From: SXXZ01 sp041177965
GTDB lineage: Bacteria > Verrucomicrobiota > Verrucomicrobiia > Limisphaerales > UBA9464
Direction: 5' to 3'
Length of the DNA stretch: 64,000 bases
Assembly: GCA_041177965.1 (NCBI GenBank)
Contig: JBEGWF010000191.1
Span: 10,219 to 74,218 of the forward strand
Position 1 is the stretch's first letter. Each line of letters begins with the position of its first letter. This document shows positions 33,774 to 41,979 of the stretch, piece after piece. Both the position numbers and the translations under genes were made by a program. The notes under the pieces were generated by a model, which saw only the letters and a list, made by a program, of their open reading frames with translations, ran no database searches and had not been told where the DNA came from.

Positions 33774-33792
33774 TTGTAACAGGTCGTTACAA
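33774..33792. promoter_or_regulatory. Perfect inverted repeat in the AT-rich divergent promoter region
   Basis: TTGTAAC-AGGTC-GTTACAA: 7-bp arms around 5 bases, within an unusually AT-rich 90-base island between the cytochrome and RlmI-like genes. The minus strand also offers TACAAT as a -10 candidate within the repeat. The symmetry and place suggest a regulator binding site, probably for the cytochrome gene; the protein is unknown. Confidence 0.5.
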
Positions 33793-33857
33793 AACATCTT
33801 CACTTCTCCAAGGGACTCCGACTTAATGTCTTGGCCGAGCCGACGGCTGGCACTGTC

Positions 33858-33863
33858 TATTAT
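33858..33863 (+). promoter_or_regulatory. -10-like TATTAT before the RlmI-like gene
   Basis: TATTAT followed by ATC lies 25 bases before the ATG at 33889. A TTGGCC at 33831 is 21 bases away, too far for a standard -35, so only the -10 is supported. Confidence 0.3.
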
Positions 33864-33888
33864 ATCGAAGCACCCGTAGTTGAACAAC

Positions 33889-35094
33889 ATGGAAACCTCC
33901 CTGACCACCCTCGTGGTGAAGCCGGGCGAAGCCGATCGATTGATCGCCGGCCACCCCTGGGTCTACTCCAGCTCCATCCAGCGCAGTTCACAACCGCCCG
34001 CCGACGGTGAATTGGTGCAGTTGAAGGATCATCGCCATCGGTTCCTCGGAGTCGGATTCTTCAATTCCCGATCGAAGATCCAGGTCCGCATGCTGGCCAA
34101 CGAGCGGGTGGAGGTGACCCCCGAGTTCTTCGCCGAGAGGATCCGGACCGCATTGGCCGTCCGCAGACGCCACATGCCGCATGCGACCTCCTTCCGGGTG
34201 GTGAGCGCCGAGGCCGATCTCCTCTCCGGATTGATCATCGACAAGTACGAGGACGTGGTCGTCCTCCAGATCAGCTCGCTGGGCATGGAGCAGCACAAGG
34301 CCGACATCGTGAAGGCCATCCAGCAGGTGCTCCGACCACGTTCGGTCTACGAGCGCAACGAGACCCATTCCCGTCAGTACGAGGGATTGCCTCCCGTGTC
34401 GGGACTCCTCGCCGGGGAACCGGTGGAAACGGTGGATGTGACGCTGAACGGGTTGAAGTTCACCGCCGACCTGCGTGCGGGTCACAAGACCGGACTCTAC
34501 CTCGATCAGCAGGTGAACCATGCGCTGGTGGGTGCCATCGCCAAGGATGCGGTCGTCCTCGACTGCTTCACGTTCCTCGGTGGATTCGCGCTGCACTGCG
34601 CCCGTGGAGGCGCCCGCGAGGTCATCGCCCTCGACCAGAGCGAGGACGCCATCCAGGCGGCCCGCGGGCACGCCCAGCGCAACGGGCTCTCGTCCAACAC
34701 CCAGTTCGAGGTGTGCAACGTCTTCGACTGGCTGAAGGCCAGGACCACCACCGGTCCGAATGAGCGGTTGGTGCCCCAGTTCGACCTGATCATCCTCGAT
34801 CCCCCGAGCTTCACGCGGAACCGGGCCTCGGTGCCCGACGCTCTTCGCGGCTACAAGGAGATCCACGTGCGTGCGCTCAAGCTCCTGAAGCCGGGCGGCA
34901 CGTTGGCCACCTTCTGCTGTTCCCACCACGTCGACGCCCGCCTCTTCGAGGACGTCGCCCTCAGCGCGGCCTACGATCAGCGCAAGCTCCTGCGTCGGGT
35001 TGCGACCTATTCGCAGGCGCCGGATCATCCCATCCTGCCGAGCATCCCCGAGACGGAGTACCTGAAGGGCGCGGCCTACGAGCTGGTGCGCTGA
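33889..35094 (+). CDS. Class I SAM-dependent rRNA methyltransferase, RlmI-like
   Basis: A 401-residue protein with the RlmI/RlmK layout: an N-terminal PUA-like RNA-binding domain (about 1-80, VKPGEADRLIAGHPWVYSS), a middle segment with GHKTGLYLDQ, and a Rossmann methyltransferase domain. SAM-binding DCFTFLGGFALHCARGGA begins at D225, and the catalytic LDPPSF motif starts near residue 303. RlmI makes m5C1962 in 23S rRNA; several paralogues exist, so the modified base is a prediction. The ATG at 33889 is preferred to an in-frame TTG at 33880. There is no clear ribosome binding site. Confidence 0.85.
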   Translation: METSLTTLVVKPGEADRLIAGHPWVYSSSIQRSSQPPADGELVQLKDHRHRFLGVGFFNSRSKIQVRMLANERVEVTPEFFAERIRTALAVRRRHMPHATSFRVVSAEADLLSGLIIDKYEDVVVLQISSLGMEQHKADIVKAIQQVLRPRSVYERNETHSRQYEGLPPVSGLLAGEPVETVDVTLNGLKFTADLRAGHKTGLYLDQQVNHALVGAIAKDAVVLDCFTFLGGFALHCARGGAREVIALDQSEDAIQAARGHAQRNGLSSNTQFEVCNVFDWLKARTTTGPNERLVPQFDLIILDPPSFTRNRASVPDALRGYKEIHVRALKLLKPGGTLATFCCSHHVDARLFEDVALSAAYDQRKLLRRVATYSQAPDHPILPSIPETEYLKGAAYELVR

Positions 35095-35147
35095 GGCGGG
35101 CGGGGCCGAAGGGTTGCGTTTCGGTGCGGGCGTCGCAGGTTCCACCC

Positions 35148-35738
35148 ATGAAGTGGATCCATGTGCTGGCGCCGTGCGCGTTCCTGCTGTGTCTCGGGCT
35201 GGGTTGTTCGGCGGTTCCCCGGGTGACCGACAGCGCCGCGGCCCTGCGCACGGTGAGGGCCGAGATGGAGCGACGCCCGACCGTTTCCCCCGGATCCCCT
35301 GCCGAACGCGATGGGTTGGAGCGTCTCAAGACGTTCCTGTCGCGCATCGATGCCGAGTCGGTGAAATCCCGGACGCTCACGGTCTACGCGCCCGACGCCT
35401 ACCTCAACGACACGCTGGTGATCCGGCGCGGTGCCACGAACATCCAGGCCTATTTCCAGACCACCGTCGAGGCGGCCGAGAGCATCACCGCGGAGATCGA
35501 GGACGTGAGCCGTTCCGCCGACGGTTGCTACTACGTCCGGTGGACCATGGACGTCCGGATGAAGAAGGTGGCCTCGGGCGAGACGATCCGGACGCCGGGC
35601 GTGACCCTGATCCGCTTGGATGACCAGGGCCGGGTGCTGATCCACCACGACTATTGGGACAGCGCCGCCGGCCTGTGGGACCACGTCCCCGGGATCGGTC
35701 GTGGCATCCGGTGGATCAAGCGGCGCCTCGAACCCTGA
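35148..35738 (+). CDS. NTF2/SnoaL-like lipoprotein
   Basis: A 196-residue predicted lipoprotein: N-terminal MKWIHVLAPCAFLLCLGLGC with a lipobox LGLGC, so the mature protein would start at C20. The remainder resembles an NTF2/SnoaL-like alpha-beta cone (LKTFLSRID, YLNDTLVIRRGATNIQAYF, YYVRWTMDVRM, HHDYWDSAAGLWD). This fold is used by many unrelated enzymes and binding proteins, so no activity can be assigned. It follows the RlmI-like gene by 53 bases on the same strand. Confidence 0.68.
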   Translation: MKWIHVLAPCAFLLCLGLGCSAVPRVTDSAAALRTVRAEMERRPTVSPGSPAERDGLERLKTFLSRIDAESVKSRTLTVYAPDAYLNDTLVIRRGATNIQAYFQTTVEAAESITAEIEDVSRSADGCYYVRWTMDVRMKKVASGETIRTPGVTLIRLDDQGRVLIHHDYWDSAAGLWDHVPGIGRGIRWIKRRLEP

Positions 35739-35948
35739 CCCGACGCTCCCGTATCCATCCTTCTTCCGGGTCGATCACGGGCTCCGTCCTCATCCCCGCA
35801 TCCGGGCTTCTGCGGGTCGACGGTGTCGTCGATGGGATCTCCGGTCTGTGCCCGCACCAGATGCGCTCCGACCGGCCCGGGGGTGGGCCCCTTCAGGTGG
35901 GGGGCTTTGGGGGTTGCATCGCCGCCTCGGGCTGGAAGATTCGCGGTC

Positions 35949-36716
35949 ATGGAACGTCGATGGTCGGTCTGGGGACTGCTGCTGGGACTGGTCGTGTGGG
36001 GAGGCTGGAGCCAGAGGCAAGCGCAGCGACTTGGCCGCGAGTTGGAGGCGCTTCGATCGGCCGTATCGGTGCCTGCACCGGAGGCCTCGGAGGAGCCCGC
36101 CGCGCCGGCCATCGATCCCGGCATCGATCGTGTGGCTGCCGAACTGTCCGCACTGCGGGGCGAGGTGGTGGCGTTGCGCAATCGGCTCGAAGAGCGTCTG
36201 CACCCGGAGGAACGGCGGCCGGTTCCGGTTGGAGGCGGGGCCGGGGCGGAGCGCGGTGAGGTGGGGGCGGTCGGCAAATCCGTTCCCGGTTACATCCGCA
36301 GCGGTTGGGTGGATCGATCCGGGATTCCCGATGCCGTCCTGGAGGGCTTCCGCCGCCAGTTGGGCGAGGTGGTCATCGAAGGGGCCCACATGAAGCAGTC
36401 CGGTGGAAGGCTTTTCTACTCGATGGAATCGAAGACCGCCGAGGGGCGGCACATGGAGTTGTCGCTCGACCAGACGGGCCAAGTGGTGCGAAGCCGGGTG
36501 GAGATGGACCTCGCGGCCCTTCCTGAGGCGCTCCAGGGGACGGTGCAGCAGAGCCTCGGCGACATCCCGGCTCCCCGGGTGGCCCTGGTGTTCGAGGACG
36601 GCAAGACCGTGTACCGGGTGCAGGCCAAGGCACCCGACCATGCCGTGGAGATGGTGCTCAGCCCCGAGGGGCAGGTCCTTCGGTCGGAGACGATGTTCCG
36701 ACAGAAGAAGCCGTGA
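35949..36716 (+). CDS. Membrane-anchored coiled-coil protein with PepSY-like C-terminus, unknown function
   Basis: I do not recognise a named family. With the ATG at 35949 the product has 255 residues: a single N-terminal membrane helix (about 7-23, WSVWGLLLGLVVWGG). A heptad-like charged region follows, probably a short coiled coil (about 25-85). The C-terminal domain of about 120 residues has two similar halves (LFYSMESKTAEGRHMELSLD and VALVFEDGKTVYRVQAK), like PepSY or BamE-type small repeats. The coiled coil and bitopic topology suggest a periplasmic scaffold or inhibitor. It ends against the serine hydrolase gene, with a shared hairpin between. Confidence 0.5.
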   Translation: MERRWSVWGLLLGLVVWGGWSQRQAQRLGRELEALRSAVSVPAPEASEEPAAPAIDPGIDRVAAELSALRGEVVALRNRLEERLHPEERRPVPVGGGAGAERGEVGAVGKSVPGYIRSGWVDRSGIPDAVLEGFRRQLGEVVIEGAHMKQSGGRLFYSMESKTAEGRHMELSLDQTGQVVRSRVEMDLAALPEALQGTVQQSLGDIPAPRVALVFEDGKTVYRVQAKAPDHAVEMVLSPEGQVLRSETMFRQKKP

Positions 36717-36720
36717 GCTC

Positions 36721-36737
36721 CCGACCCCGCGGGTCGG
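36721..36737. terminator. Shared hairpin between convergent genes
   Basis: CCGACCC-CGC-GGGTCGG is a perfect 7-bp stem with a 3-base loop. It fits almost exactly in the 23 bases between the stops of the PepSY-like protein gene and the serine hydrolase gene. No T-run is present on either strand. Confidence 0.5.
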
Positions 36738-36739
36738 AC

Positions 36740-37972
36740 TCAATCCCGCACCGCCGCTACGACCATCTCCAGCACGCGTCGCAGGCCGTCATCACCCCCA
36801 AGGCTCCCTTCGTGGAACGGGGTCCTCGGCAATGGTTTCCAGCCATCGCGGGACGTGTCGACGTCCTTGGGTTGCGGGACGTCGGTCAGGGTCGGATCGT
36901 ATTGGCCGTTGTTGCCCCCCATCTTGTAGATCACGAGGTCCATCGACGGCACGATGATCAGACCGAAGCCGCCCGCGCCGGACTTCCAGAACGCATCCCG
37001 TGGCGCCCCGGCCACGTGTCCGTCGGCATTGTGCTCGAACTGGAGGCTGAACGGGGTGTGCGGATTGAACGGTGACGATTGGGCGCATCGGGCGATGTAG
37101 TCGGCCGGGATCAGTTGCTTGCCTGCCCAGCGGCCGCCATGGGCGAGGCAATAGCCGAAGCGCAGGGCATCCGTGGCGTGGACCGCGATGCTTCCCGCGC
37201 CGTTCGCGTGGGGCATGCGGAACCCGCCCCGGTTCAGGCAATAGCCCCAAGGCCCCCAGCCCATCGGCTTGGCGAGTCGCTCGTCGATGTACCGGTCGAG
37301 TTCCATGCCGGTGACCCGTCGCAACACCATGCTGGCGATGTGCGGTGCCGGGGATGAATACGAATACCCCGCCCCCGCGTTGGTCCACATCGGCACCCTC
37401 AGCGACGACGCGTCGAGATCGAGGATGTTCTGGCCGGGGACGGCCTTCAGCGGGAGGACACGCCCTTCGGCGACCGCCGTGGGCCCTCCTCCTTCACCCC
37501 AGTAACCGGCCGACATGCACAGCAGATGCCCGAGCGTGATGTCGGATCGGCGCGGATCGTCGAGCGGCAGCGCTTCGGGAAGGAACCGTTCGGTGAAGAC
37601 CCGGGTGTCCAGCCCATCGGGGATCCGATCGCGGAACTCCTGCAACATGATGCCGCAGGCGATGCTCGTGTAGGCCTTGCCGGTCGAGGCCATGTCGGGG
37701 TTCACGTTGCGTCCCGCGCGTCCGAAATAGCGTTCGTGGACCAGGTAGCCCTTGCGCACCACCAGCAGTCCGCCGTTCTGCGTGCAACGCCGCGTGAAGT
37801 CGTCGGCGCGCGTCAGCGCGGCCGCGTCCAAGCCGGCCTTCTTCCGTATCGCGGTGGGCCCGGTGAGGGTCCGCCACCCGCCTTGGCTGTCCGGCGGCGG
37901 AAAGTATTCGGCCGCACGGACCACCCAGAAACCAAGCAGGGTACCGAGCAGGGGCAGGACGGAGAAACGCAT
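36740..37972 (-). CDS. Exported serine hydrolase, class C beta-lactamase family
   Basis: A 410-residue protein with a signal peptide (residues 1-20, ending VVRA) and a beta-lactamase/transpeptidase-like domain. The nucleophile motif is S96-T-G-K99 (MASTGKAYTS). The second motif reads YSYSS, where class C enzymes and DD-peptidases often have Y-x-N. Blocks LLCMSAGY and KSGAGGFGLII correspond to further conserved elements. Family members are esterases, DD-peptidases, D-aminopeptidases or beta-lactamases; the sequence does not select one. Transcribed alone on the minus strand. Confidence 0.78.
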   Translation of the reverse strand: MRFSVLPLLGTLLGFWVVRAAEYFPPPDSQGGWRTLTGPTAIRKKAGLDAAALTRADDFTRRCTQNGGLLVVRKGYLVHERYFGRAGRNVNPDMASTGKAYTSIACGIMLQEFRDRIPDGLDTRVFTERFLPEALPLDDPRRSDITLGHLLCMSAGYWGEGGGPTAVAEGRVLPLKAVPGQNILDLDASSLRVPMWTNAGAGYSYSSPAPHIASMVLRRVTGMELDRYIDERLAKPMGWGPWGYCLNRGGFRMPHANGAGSIAVHATDALRFGYCLAHGGRWAGKQLIPADYIARCAQSSPFNPHTPFSLQFEHNADGHVAGAPRDAFWKSGAGGFGLIIVPSMDLVIYKMGGNNGQYDPTLTDVPQPKDVDTSRDGWKPLPRTPFHEGSLGGDDGLRRVLEMVVAAVRD

Positions 37973-38100
37973 AGGAGTCCGCGATGGTTAGACGGACCCC
38001 GTGCGCTCGGCAACGTCGCCGGAGGGATCGCCGGGTGCGGTCGTCCTGGAGGCGGCTGATCCAGAGGTGCCGATGACGGACCCCGGGGTCGCGATGATGC

Positions 38101-38847
38101 TCAGGCTCGAGGGACGTGTGCCTTGGTCCGAGACGATGTTCCGCGAGCAGCGGTCTTGAGCCCCCCTTTCCGACGGGTCGTCTTCGCCCGAGGGGAGCGT
38201 CGTGTCGCGGTGGCCCGGTCCGGCCGCGCTCCGGGTGCGGGCAGGAACGCCGCCCACCGGTCGAACATCCGGGGATCGAGGGCATCCGGGTAGCCCAGCC
38301 ACCGCAGTCGTCCCTGCGAATGCAGCAGCGACAGGCCGTGCACCCAGGACCAGATCGACACCGCCACATCGATGCTGGAGCGGTCGGGGTATCTTCCCAT
38401 CGCCTGAAGGTCGCGGACGCACCCGTGGAGTTCCTCGAACGACTCGGCGGCGGATCCCGGCATGGAGTCGTCGCCCGGGGTGTTGTGGGCAGGGTCGCCG
38501 AACATCAACCGATAATGGTGGGGGCGGCGGCGGGCGAAATCGAGGTACGCGTACGACAGCGCGTGGATCGCCCGCTCGGGATCCGCCGCCGCCGAGCGGG
38601 CCCGACGGAGGGTGGCGAGGAACTCGTCGAAGCCCTCGTCCCGGATGGCCGCGAGCAGCGACTCGCGGTTGGGGAAGTGGTGGTAGGGCGCCTGATGCGA
38701 GACCCCCAGCCGACGCGCAAGGTCGCGGATCGAGAAGTCGAGGTCTCCCCGCGCGACGAGGGCCACGCCCTCGCGAAGGCAGGCCGCCCGGAGGTCGCCG
38801 TGATGGTACTCACGGCCGCGTTTTCCGGATGTTGACACTGTCAACAA
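38101..38847 (-). CDS. TetR/AcrR-family transcriptional regulator
   Basis: A protein of up to 248 residues with an N-terminal TetR helix-turn-helix (FSIRDLARRLGVSHQAPYHHF, about residues 38-58) and a C-terminal ligand-binding helical domain (WHG-like). The C-terminus is rich in K, R and T. The start is uncertain: TTG at 38847 or 38844, or GTG at 38838, all lying inside or beside a perfect palindrome at 38831-38845. This position suggests autoregulation, with repression of the divergent two-gene membrane operon. Ligand unknown. Confidence 0.85.
   Translation of the reverse strand: MLTVSTSGKRGREYHHGDLRAACLREGVALVARGDLDFSIRDLARRLGVSHQAPYHHFPNRESLLAAIRDEGFDEFLATLRRARSAAADPERAIHALSYAYLDFARRRPHHYRLMFGDPAHNTPGDDSMPGSAAESFEELHGCVRDLQAMGRYPDRSSIDVAVSIWSWVHGLSLLHSQGRLRWLGYPDALDPRMFDRWAAFLPAPGARPDRATATRRSPRAKTTRRKGGLKTAARGTSSRTKAHVPRA
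38831..38845. promoter_or_regulatory. Palindromic operator 1 at the tetR start
   Basis: GTTGACA-C-TGTCAAC is a perfect 15-base palindrome overlapping the predicted start codons of the TetR gene. It shares the TGTCAA core with the repeats on the other side of the intergenic region. Likely TetR binding site; inferred from symmetry and location. Confidence 0.6.
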
Positions 38848-38866
38848 ATGACTTGACCGAGGGATC

Positions 38867-38896
38867 GTGTCAACTAGACACTGTCAATATATGACA
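38867..38896. promoter_or_regulatory. Operator-like inverted repeats before the membrane operon
   Basis: Two inverted repeats lie in tandem: GTGTC-AACTA-GACAC (38867-38881) and TGTCA-ATATA-TGACA (38882-38896). The second covers the ATG at 38891. Both resemble the palindrome at the tetR start, so the regulator may control both directions. Confidence 0.5.
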
Positions 38897-39838
38897 CCGA
38901 CCACGAACTCTCCCGAGCCTCGTTCCCGCGCGCTGCTCCGATACGCGGGGTTCGCCGGTATCGGTGCGGTTGTCACGCTGCTCCTCCTGGGTGTCGACCC
39001 GCGCCGCCTCGCCGGGGAACCGCTGTGGCTGAAGCCACTGAAGTTCTTCGTGTCGTCGGGCATCGCGGCCCTGACGGTGGAATGGATCGTCACACGGGCC
39101 GGCGGGGCGATCGGGCGGATCAACGCCTGCCGCTCGGTGATCGCCTGGGGGTTCGCCTTCGAGATGGCCGTCATCTGCGTGCAGGCGGCGCGGGGCGTCC
39201 GCAGTCATTTCAACCTCTCGACCCCGATCGACACCGCCTTGTTCGCGTCGATGGGCCTGGTGATCACCGTGGTGGTGCTGGCCGCCGCCGTGGCGGTGTT
39301 CCTCGCCACCGATCGCCGGTCCCGGTGGTCGCCGGTGGAAAGGGTGGCGGCCCGCTGGGGCATGGCGGTATTCGTCGCCGCGGCCTTCCTCGGCAACCTC
39401 ATGGCGCGGCCCACGCGGGAACAATCGCTCGCGGCATCCGCAAGCGGGAGGCCGGCATTGGTCGGGTCCCACTTCGTCGGTTCCGTCGAGGGCATGACCC
39501 GAACGATGCCCGTCACGGGTTGGAGTCTCGAATCGGGCGATCTGCGGGTCCCGCATTTCCTGGGGATGCATGCCATCCAGATCCTCATGCTGATGGCCTT
39601 CCTGATGCGTCGCCTGGGGGTTCCGATGGGCGCCGAGTCCACGCGGCGGCGCATGGCCCTGCTCGGAGGCCTGTGGGGGGTGGTCTGGGGGGCCGCCCTG
39701 GGCCAGGCATTGACGGGCCGGAGCGTCGTCGATCCAGGGGGGGGCGGTTGGCTGCTGTGGGGATCGGCAGGAGGCGTGCTTGTCTGCATCGGGTCCATGC
39801 TCCCGCTGGGCGTGCAACGGAAGGAGGTGGGCGTGTGA
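38891..39838 (+). CDS. Multi-pass membrane protein, unknown function, TetR-linked
   Basis: A 315-residue integral membrane protein. Hydrophobic segments are visible near residues 17-35, 46-66, 85-100, 113-140, 155-175, 220-235 and 245-300, giving about seven helices. I do not recognise the family beyond this. Conserved-looking polar positions include WLKPLKFFVSSGIAALTVEW and SHFVGSVEGMTRTMPVTGWS. The ATG at 38891 lies in an operator-like repeat. Its stop overlaps the start of the ABA4-like gene (GTGA). It is divergent from a TetR gene, so expression is probably induced by a small molecule. Transport or enzymatic function cannot be told. Confidence 0.65.
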   Translation: MTPTTNSPEPRSRALLRYAGFAGIGAVVTLLLLGVDPRRLAGEPLWLKPLKFFVSSGIAALTVEWIVTRAGGAIGRINACRSVIAWGFAFEMAVICVQAARGVRSHFNLSTPIDTALFASMGLVITVVVLAAAVAVFLATDRRSRWSPVERVAARWGMAVFVAAAFLGNLMARPTREQSLAASASGRPALVGSHFVGSVEGMTRTMPVTGWSLESGDLRVPHFLGMHAIQILMLMAFLMRRLGVPMGAESTRRRMALLGGLWGVVWGAALGQALTGRSVVDPGGGGWLLWGSAGGVLVCIGSMLPLGVQRKEVGV

Positions 39839-40287
39839 ACGCGATCCCCCTGATCTTCGACGCCGCCAACCTGTTCGTGCTGCCCTTCTGGTTCCTGATG
39901 GTGTTCGTCCCGCACGCGGGTTGGACCCGTCGCCTGATGGCCTCGTCGGGGATCGGGCCGGTGCACCTGTTCGCGCTGCTGTATGTCCTCGCGGTGGTTC
40001 CGGCGTTGATCGCCGATCCCGCCGCCGTGTCGGTGCTGCTGCGGCCATCGCTCGACGGGGTCCGCGGCCTGCTGGGTTCCCCGGGTGGGGCGGCGGCCGG
40101 ATGGATCCACTACCTGTGCTTCGACCTGTTCGTCGGGATCTCGATCTGGCGAGCGGCCCACCGCCGCGGTCAGCGCTTCCTCTGGGTCGGTCCGCTGCTG
40201 CTGTTGGTGCTCATGGTGGGCCCCTTGGGTTGGCTGTGCTACGAGGCGATCTCCCGCGCCACCGGAGCCCACACCCGGGACGCATAG
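39835..40287 (+). CDS. ABA4-like family membrane protein (DUF4281)
   Basis: A 150-residue membrane protein resembling the ABA4-like family, named after the plant protein needed for neoxanthin synthesis; bacterial members are uncharacterised. Four hydrophobic helices are visible (about 8-25, 38-55, 75-95 and 115-135). The motif HYLCFDLFVGISIWRAA and the N-terminal FDAANLFVLPFWFLM fit the family. The GTG start overlaps the upstream stop, with a strong AAGGAGGTG ribosome binding site 5 bases before it. Cotranscribed with the preceding membrane protein under probable TetR control. The family name does not establish carotenoid function here. Confidence 0.75.
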   Translation: MNAIPLIFDAANLFVLPFWFLMVFVPHAGWTRRLMASSGIGPVHLFALLYVLAVVPALIADPAAVSVLLRPSLDGVRGLLGSPGGAAAGWIHYLCFDLFVGISIWRAAHRRGQRFLWVGPLLLLVLMVGPLGWLCYEAISRATGAHTRDA

Positions 40288-40311
40288 AATCCCGGGAAGC
40301 CGCCCGCACCG

Positions 40312-40330
40312 ATCCGCGGCAGCCGCGGAT
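40312..40330 (+). terminator. Hairpin after the ABA4-like gene
   Basis: ATCCGCGG-CAG-CCGCGGAT is a perfect 8-bp stem with a 3-base loop, 25 bases after the stop. No T-run. The rest of the gap up to the tRNA (40331-40496) shows nothing I can name. Confidence 0.4.
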
Positions 40331-40496
40331 ATGCCATTGCGGGCAGGGGGGTGTCGTTTCCGGGGAGGTTGCTGGATCCTGAGGCGGTGGAGGCGGACCT
40401 TTGAGGGACGTACAAAGTACCAGCGAAGTGGCAGCAGGAAATCCAAAGCCGCATCTCCACACGGAGGGAACCCCTCAAAAACCCCAATAAAAGCCG

Positions 40497-40573
40497 TGGT
40501 ACACCGGGCAGGACTTGAACCTGCAACCTTCTGATCCGAAGTCAGAAGCTCTATCCAATTGAGCTACCGGTGC
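40497..40573 (-). tRNA. tRNA-Arg (anticodon UCG)
   Basis: Reading the minus strand gives a full cloverleaf of 77 bases. The acceptor arm is GCACCGG with CCGGTGT (G1-U72 wobble). The D-stem is GCTC/GAGC, the anticodon stem TCTGA/TCAGA with loop CTTCGGA, and the T-stem GCAGG/CCTGC with loop TTCAAGT. Anticodon positions 34-36 are TCG, so it reads CGA (Arg). The discriminator is A, and CCA is encoded. No obvious promoter or T-rich terminator was found around it. Confidence 0.93.
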
Positions 40574-40671
40574 ACGGTTGGGCGGGACAGGGAAAGAGTG
40601 CCGAGGGGGCGCTTCCGTTGCAATACCGGCCCGGCGGATTTTGAAGACGTTCGACGGTTCCCCGGCAAGAT

Positions 40672-41895
40672 TCAGGCCGCATCCGGATCAGGATTCGGGA
40701 TCTCGGAAGAACCCCGCTTGAGGCCGATGTTCTGCTCGTAGACCCCGATCTTGAGGGTGGGCGATCCCGTTTTTGCCCGTTGGGACTTTCCGAGGATGGC
40801 CAAACGGAGCGTGGCCTGCTCGGACCAGGGGCTTTCGGGATAGCGGGATCGGATCTCCTCGAGCGCCTCCCGGGCCGCCTCGCCACCCTCGGGCGATCGG
40901 AGTTCCAGGTCGGCGATGCGATTGAGCCAGCCCACCACGCGCTTCGGGGGTTGCCCCGGTTGGTCGATCAGCAGCCGGATCTGGTCGATGGCCAGGGGAA
41001 TCCGCTGGAACCCGTCGGCATAGACGGTCGCCAGTTTCTCGCGGGCCTCCCAGTCGTTCGGGTGCTCCTCGAGATGCTTCACCCACTCCTGCGCACGCGT
41101 CGTCCAGTTTTCCGGGAGCAGGGCGCTGGCCCCCAGATCCTCGGTGAGCCCGAGGGAGGTTTCGTGATGCACGACCACGAGCTTCTTGCGCTCCCGGGGC
41201 GGAGCCTCCGAAGCCCCCGGCAGATGCGCGAGGTGTTGCCGCGCGGTCTGGGCGGCTTCGCTGTCGGGGTTGTCCTCGAGGATGCGCTCGAGGACTTCGC
41301 GGCCGGCGGGCACGTCCTCGAGCCGGTGCAGGAGGAGATCCGCCAGGCGGAACTGCGCGGTCAGGCGTTCGGCCCGAGTCCGATCGGGCGTGGCGATGGC
41401 CTCGCGCAGGAGGGCCTCGGCCGCCCGCAAATCCTTGAGGTCGTCGGCCTGGATCTCGGCCTTGAGGAGCAGGCCTTCGAGATTGCCGGGGAACTTGAGC
41501 ATCTCGGTGTCGATCTCGACCAGGGCCTCGGAAAAACGGCCCTGGCTGCGTTTGGCCAACGCCCGGAAATAGAAGGGCTTGGCCTCGACCTGCTGATCGC
41601 CGCCGGTCATCGCACCGGTCAGGCCGCTCAGGGCCCCCTCGACCAGGGTCGGGAGCCAGACGAAGGCCATGATCACACCGCTGGGGATCACCAACATCAT
41701 GAGAACGACCCCGCCGACGACCCCGCCACCGGACATCGTCCGAAGGGCCCCCCACATGATCCCGACGACGCCCAGCGTCACGACGATCCGACCGGGCGTG
41801 TCGAACATCTGGCCGTCGTCACGCTTGGACATCCGGTGGGCCAGGAACACCCCGCACGCCAGGAAGACCACGCCGATCGCCAGGATCGAGAGCAT
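40672..41895 (-). CDS. Membrane-anchored tetratricopeptide-repeat protein
   Basis: A 407-residue protein. Hydrophobic segments near residues 3-20, 36-52 and 58-80 predict two or three membrane helices. The rest is a series of helical hairpins with TPR-type periodicity (ALAKRSQGRFSEALVEID, AEALLREAIATPDRTRAE, AREKLATVYADGFQRIPLA). These scaffold protein complexes. No enzymatic motif is present. It lies downstream of pilT on the same strand (84 bases apart). A link to the pilus machinery is possible but unproven. Confidence 0.65.
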   Translation of the reverse strand: MLSILAIGVVFLACGVFLAHRMSKRDDGQMFDTPGRIVVTLGVVGIMWGALRTMSGGGVVGGVVLMMLVIPSGVIMAFVWLPTLVEGALSGLTGAMTGGDQQVEAKPFYFRALAKRSQGRFSEALVEIDTEMLKFPGNLEGLLLKAEIQADDLKDLRAAEALLREAIATPDRTRAERLTAQFRLADLLLHRLEDVPAGREVLERILEDNPDSEAAQTARQHLAHLPGASEAPPRERKKLVVVHHETSLGLTEDLGASALLPENWTTRAQEWVKHLEEHPNDWEAREKLATVYADGFQRIPLAIDQIRLLIDQPGQPPKRVVGWLNRIADLELRSPEGGEAAREALEEIRSRYPESPWSEQATLRLAILGKSQRAKTGSPTLKIGVYEQNIGLKRGSSEIPNPDPDAA

Positions 41896-41979
41896 GATTC
41901 AAGGCTACCCGATGGCTGCACCGACGCAACCCACCGGGGAACGGCGGAGGATGACGTCGGGCCGGAGCGGACCGAGCCG

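Noticed and set aside
33851..33866. Sigma54 promoter TGGCAC-TGTCT-ATTAT before the RlmI-like gene
   Set aside because: The -24 element fits, but the -12 element lacks the required GC, so it does not match.
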